64,000 nt of DNA. It comes from Corallococcus interemptor. Lineage in GTDB: Bacteria > Myxococcota > Myxococcia > Myxococcales > Myxococcaceae. Below are positions 62,905 through 64,000 of the stretch, piece by piece. Made by a program: the position numbers and the translations under genes. The notes beneath the pieces were generated by a model. The model did no database searches. It saw only the letters and a program-made list of their open reading frames with translations, and had not been told where the DNA came from. The stretch lies in NCBI RefSeq assembly GCF_003668875.1, contig NZ_RAWM01000020.1, positions 1 through 64,000 on the forward strand, read 5' to 3'. The stretch's first letter is position 1. Each line of letters begins with the position of its first letter.

Positions 62905-64000
62905 TCAGCGCTCCCGCAGGACCCGCACCATCGCGTTGAGGCGCTCGCGGATGTCCGCGATGCGCCCGGGCTCCTGGGCCTCCAGCGCCAGCCGGAACGC
63001 GGCGATGGCGGACGCCAGCTCCTCGCGCGGCAGGCCGGTGAGCTGGACGAACAGCGCATCCGCCCGCGCGAGCGCGGTGGTGTTGGGCAGGGCGTCGCGC
63101 GGGTGCAGCTTGAGCGCCGCCATCCGCTGGCGCGCCTCCTCAATCTGCGCCGGCGTGAGGCGGCCGGGGCGCTGCTGGATGACGAAGGCCTCCTTGCGGC
63201 CGGTGGCCACCACCGTCACCTCCACCTCCAGGATGCCGTTGAGGTCGTAGGTGAAGCGCACGTCCACGGCCTGCTCGCTCGCGGGCGCGGGCGGCAGTCC
63301 CTGGAAGCGGTACTCGCCCAGCTTGACGTTGTCTTCGCAGCGGGCGTGTTCGCCCTGGTAGATCTCCAGCTGGATCTCCCGCTGGAAGTCGCTGCTCGTG
63401 TAGTAGCGCTCCACGCGGCTGGTGGGGATGACGGTGCCTCGCTCCAGGATGGGGCTGAAGACGCCGGTGACGTGCTGCCGCCCCGCCTGCGCCAGCGTGG
63501 CGACGCCCATGGTGAAGGGGGCCACGTCGGTGACGACCAGGTCCTCCACCGCGCGGTCGCCGCCCTTCATCGCGGCCTGCACCGCGGCGCCCAGCGCCAC
63601 GGCCTCGTCCGGCGGCAGCTTGCGCAAGGGCAGCCGGCCGAACAGCTCCGCGCTCATCGCCGCCACGCAGGGCATGCGGGTGGAGCCGCCCACCAGCAGC
63701 ACCTCGTCCACGTCCTTCGCCTGGAGCGACGCGTCCTGGAGCGCCTGACGGATGGGGCCGCGCATGCGCTCCAGCACGGAGGCCCACGCCTGCTCCGCGT
63801 CGTCGCGGGTGAGCTCCAGGTCCACCGTCAGCCGGCGGCCCTTGTCCAGCGGCAGCTCCGGCAGCACCACCCGCGTGCGCTCGGAGGCGGACAGCCGGCG
63901 CTTGGCGGCCTCGCAGGCCTCGCGCAGGCGGGACCACGCGGCGGCGTGCTCCTCCAGGTCCACGTCCTGCTTCATGCGGACCTCGCGTGCCACGTGGCGC
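62905..64000 (-). CDS. Hsp70-family protein, N-terminus beyond the window
   Basis: The visible 360-odd C-terminal residues are DnaK-like: [31 protein letters not shown] (phosphate-2 loop), [16 protein letters not shown], then a substrate domain-like region ([32 protein letters not shown]) and a short helical tail ([13 protein letters not shown]). The tail is much shorter than the DnaK lid, so it is one of the divergent Hsp70 paralogues common in myxobacteria. The gene is cut by the right edge, so the apparent start at 63993 is not real. Confidence 0.85.
   Translation of the reverse strand, partial: RHVAREVRMKQDVDLEEHAAAWSRLREACEAAKRRLSASERTRVVLPELPLDKGRRLTVDLELTRDDAEQAWASVLERMRGPIRQALQDASLQAKDVDEVLLVGGSTRMPCVAAMSAELFGRLPLRKLPPDEAVALGAAVQAAMKGGDRAVEDLVVTDVAPFTMGVATLAQAGRQHVTGVFSPILERGTVIPTSRVERYYTSSDFQREIQLEIYQGEHARCEDNVKLGEYRFQGLPPAPASEQAVDVRFTYDLNGILEVEVTVVATGRKEAFVIQQRPGRLTPAQIEEARQRMAALKLHPRDALPNTTALARADALFVQLTGLPREELASAIAAFRLALEAQEPGRIADIRERLNAMVRVLRER

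Overview
The window is about 70% GC, densely coded and rich in families typical of Myxococcota: a DUSAM-domain protein, a DUF6496-type protein, a sigma-54 enhancer-binding protein with an FHA domain, a Ser/Thr kinase with a long repeat tail, and many large surface lipoproteins. It looks like a chromosomal piece of a Corallococcus- or Myxococcus-like bacterium. No rRNA, tRNA, CRISPR array, prophage or intact insertion sequence was seen. Both edge genes are incomplete: an annexin-repeat toxin-like protein on the left and an Hsp70-family protein on the right.

Layout. 1-4.1 kb: annexin-repeat protein with an RNase A-like C-terminal domain and a probable immunity gene. 4.2-12.9 kb: metabolic and envelope genes (two paralogous epimerases, DUF962/Mpo1-like protein, EamA transporter, outer membrane barrel, transposase remnant, YceI, HMG-CoA synthase, LysR regulator). 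12.9-17.5 kb: a four-gene operon with overlapping or abutting ends (asparagine synthetase-like amidotransferase, FAD monooxygenase, acyl-CoA dehydrogenase, hotdog thioesterase) that looks like a small biosynthetic unit. 18-23 kb: membrane glycosyltransferase-like protein, WD40 lipoprotein, erythromycin esterase-like protein. 23.4-26.9 kb: a candidate graspetide (ATP-grasp RiPP) cluster with a repeat-containing precursor, an ATP-grasp ligase, a 2OG-Fe(II) oxygenase and a serine hydrolase. 28.2-31.4 kb: a 1046-residue methyltransferase-aminotransferase fusion with the architecture of plant methionine S-methyltransferase. 33.7-35.1 kb: a DUSAM/lipoprotein cassette. 35.1-37.0 kb: a nitric-oxide response operon (truncated haemoglobin, 2Fe-2S flavoreductase, NsrR) with a textbook NsrR operator. 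38.6-44.4 kb: two giant surface lipoproteins.

44.6-55.1 kb holds what I consider the best-supported undescribed system. Two loci (a helix/thaumatin-like protein plus a partner gene, and an 855-residue protein with a glycine/alanine-rich hydrophobic C-terminus) each have a good sigma-54 promoter. Each promoter is preceded by 15-bp dyad sites (TGACGGCAGTCATCA type) spaced 20-21 bp apart, and in both cases the last site ends exactly 64 bp before the -24 element. Between them lie an FHA-sigma54 activator, a papain-like cysteine protease and a Ser/Thr kinase. This suggests a kinase-FHA-sigma54 controlled set of exported, effector-like proteins.

55.2-64 kb: a GH26/RNA-ligase chimera, a thioredoxin-MORN protein followed by an FHA protein, an MFS exporter, a shortened OsmC-like protein, a thiolase and the Hsp70 fragment. 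Several genes seem to have both ends of a known family but lack the middle (GH57-like, acetamidase-like, OsmC-like, GH26/RNA ligase), one gene carries an apparent frameshift, and the extreme left edge shows a 127-bp exact duplication joined to a 32-bp perfect inverted repeat. These could be real deletions or assembly errors.
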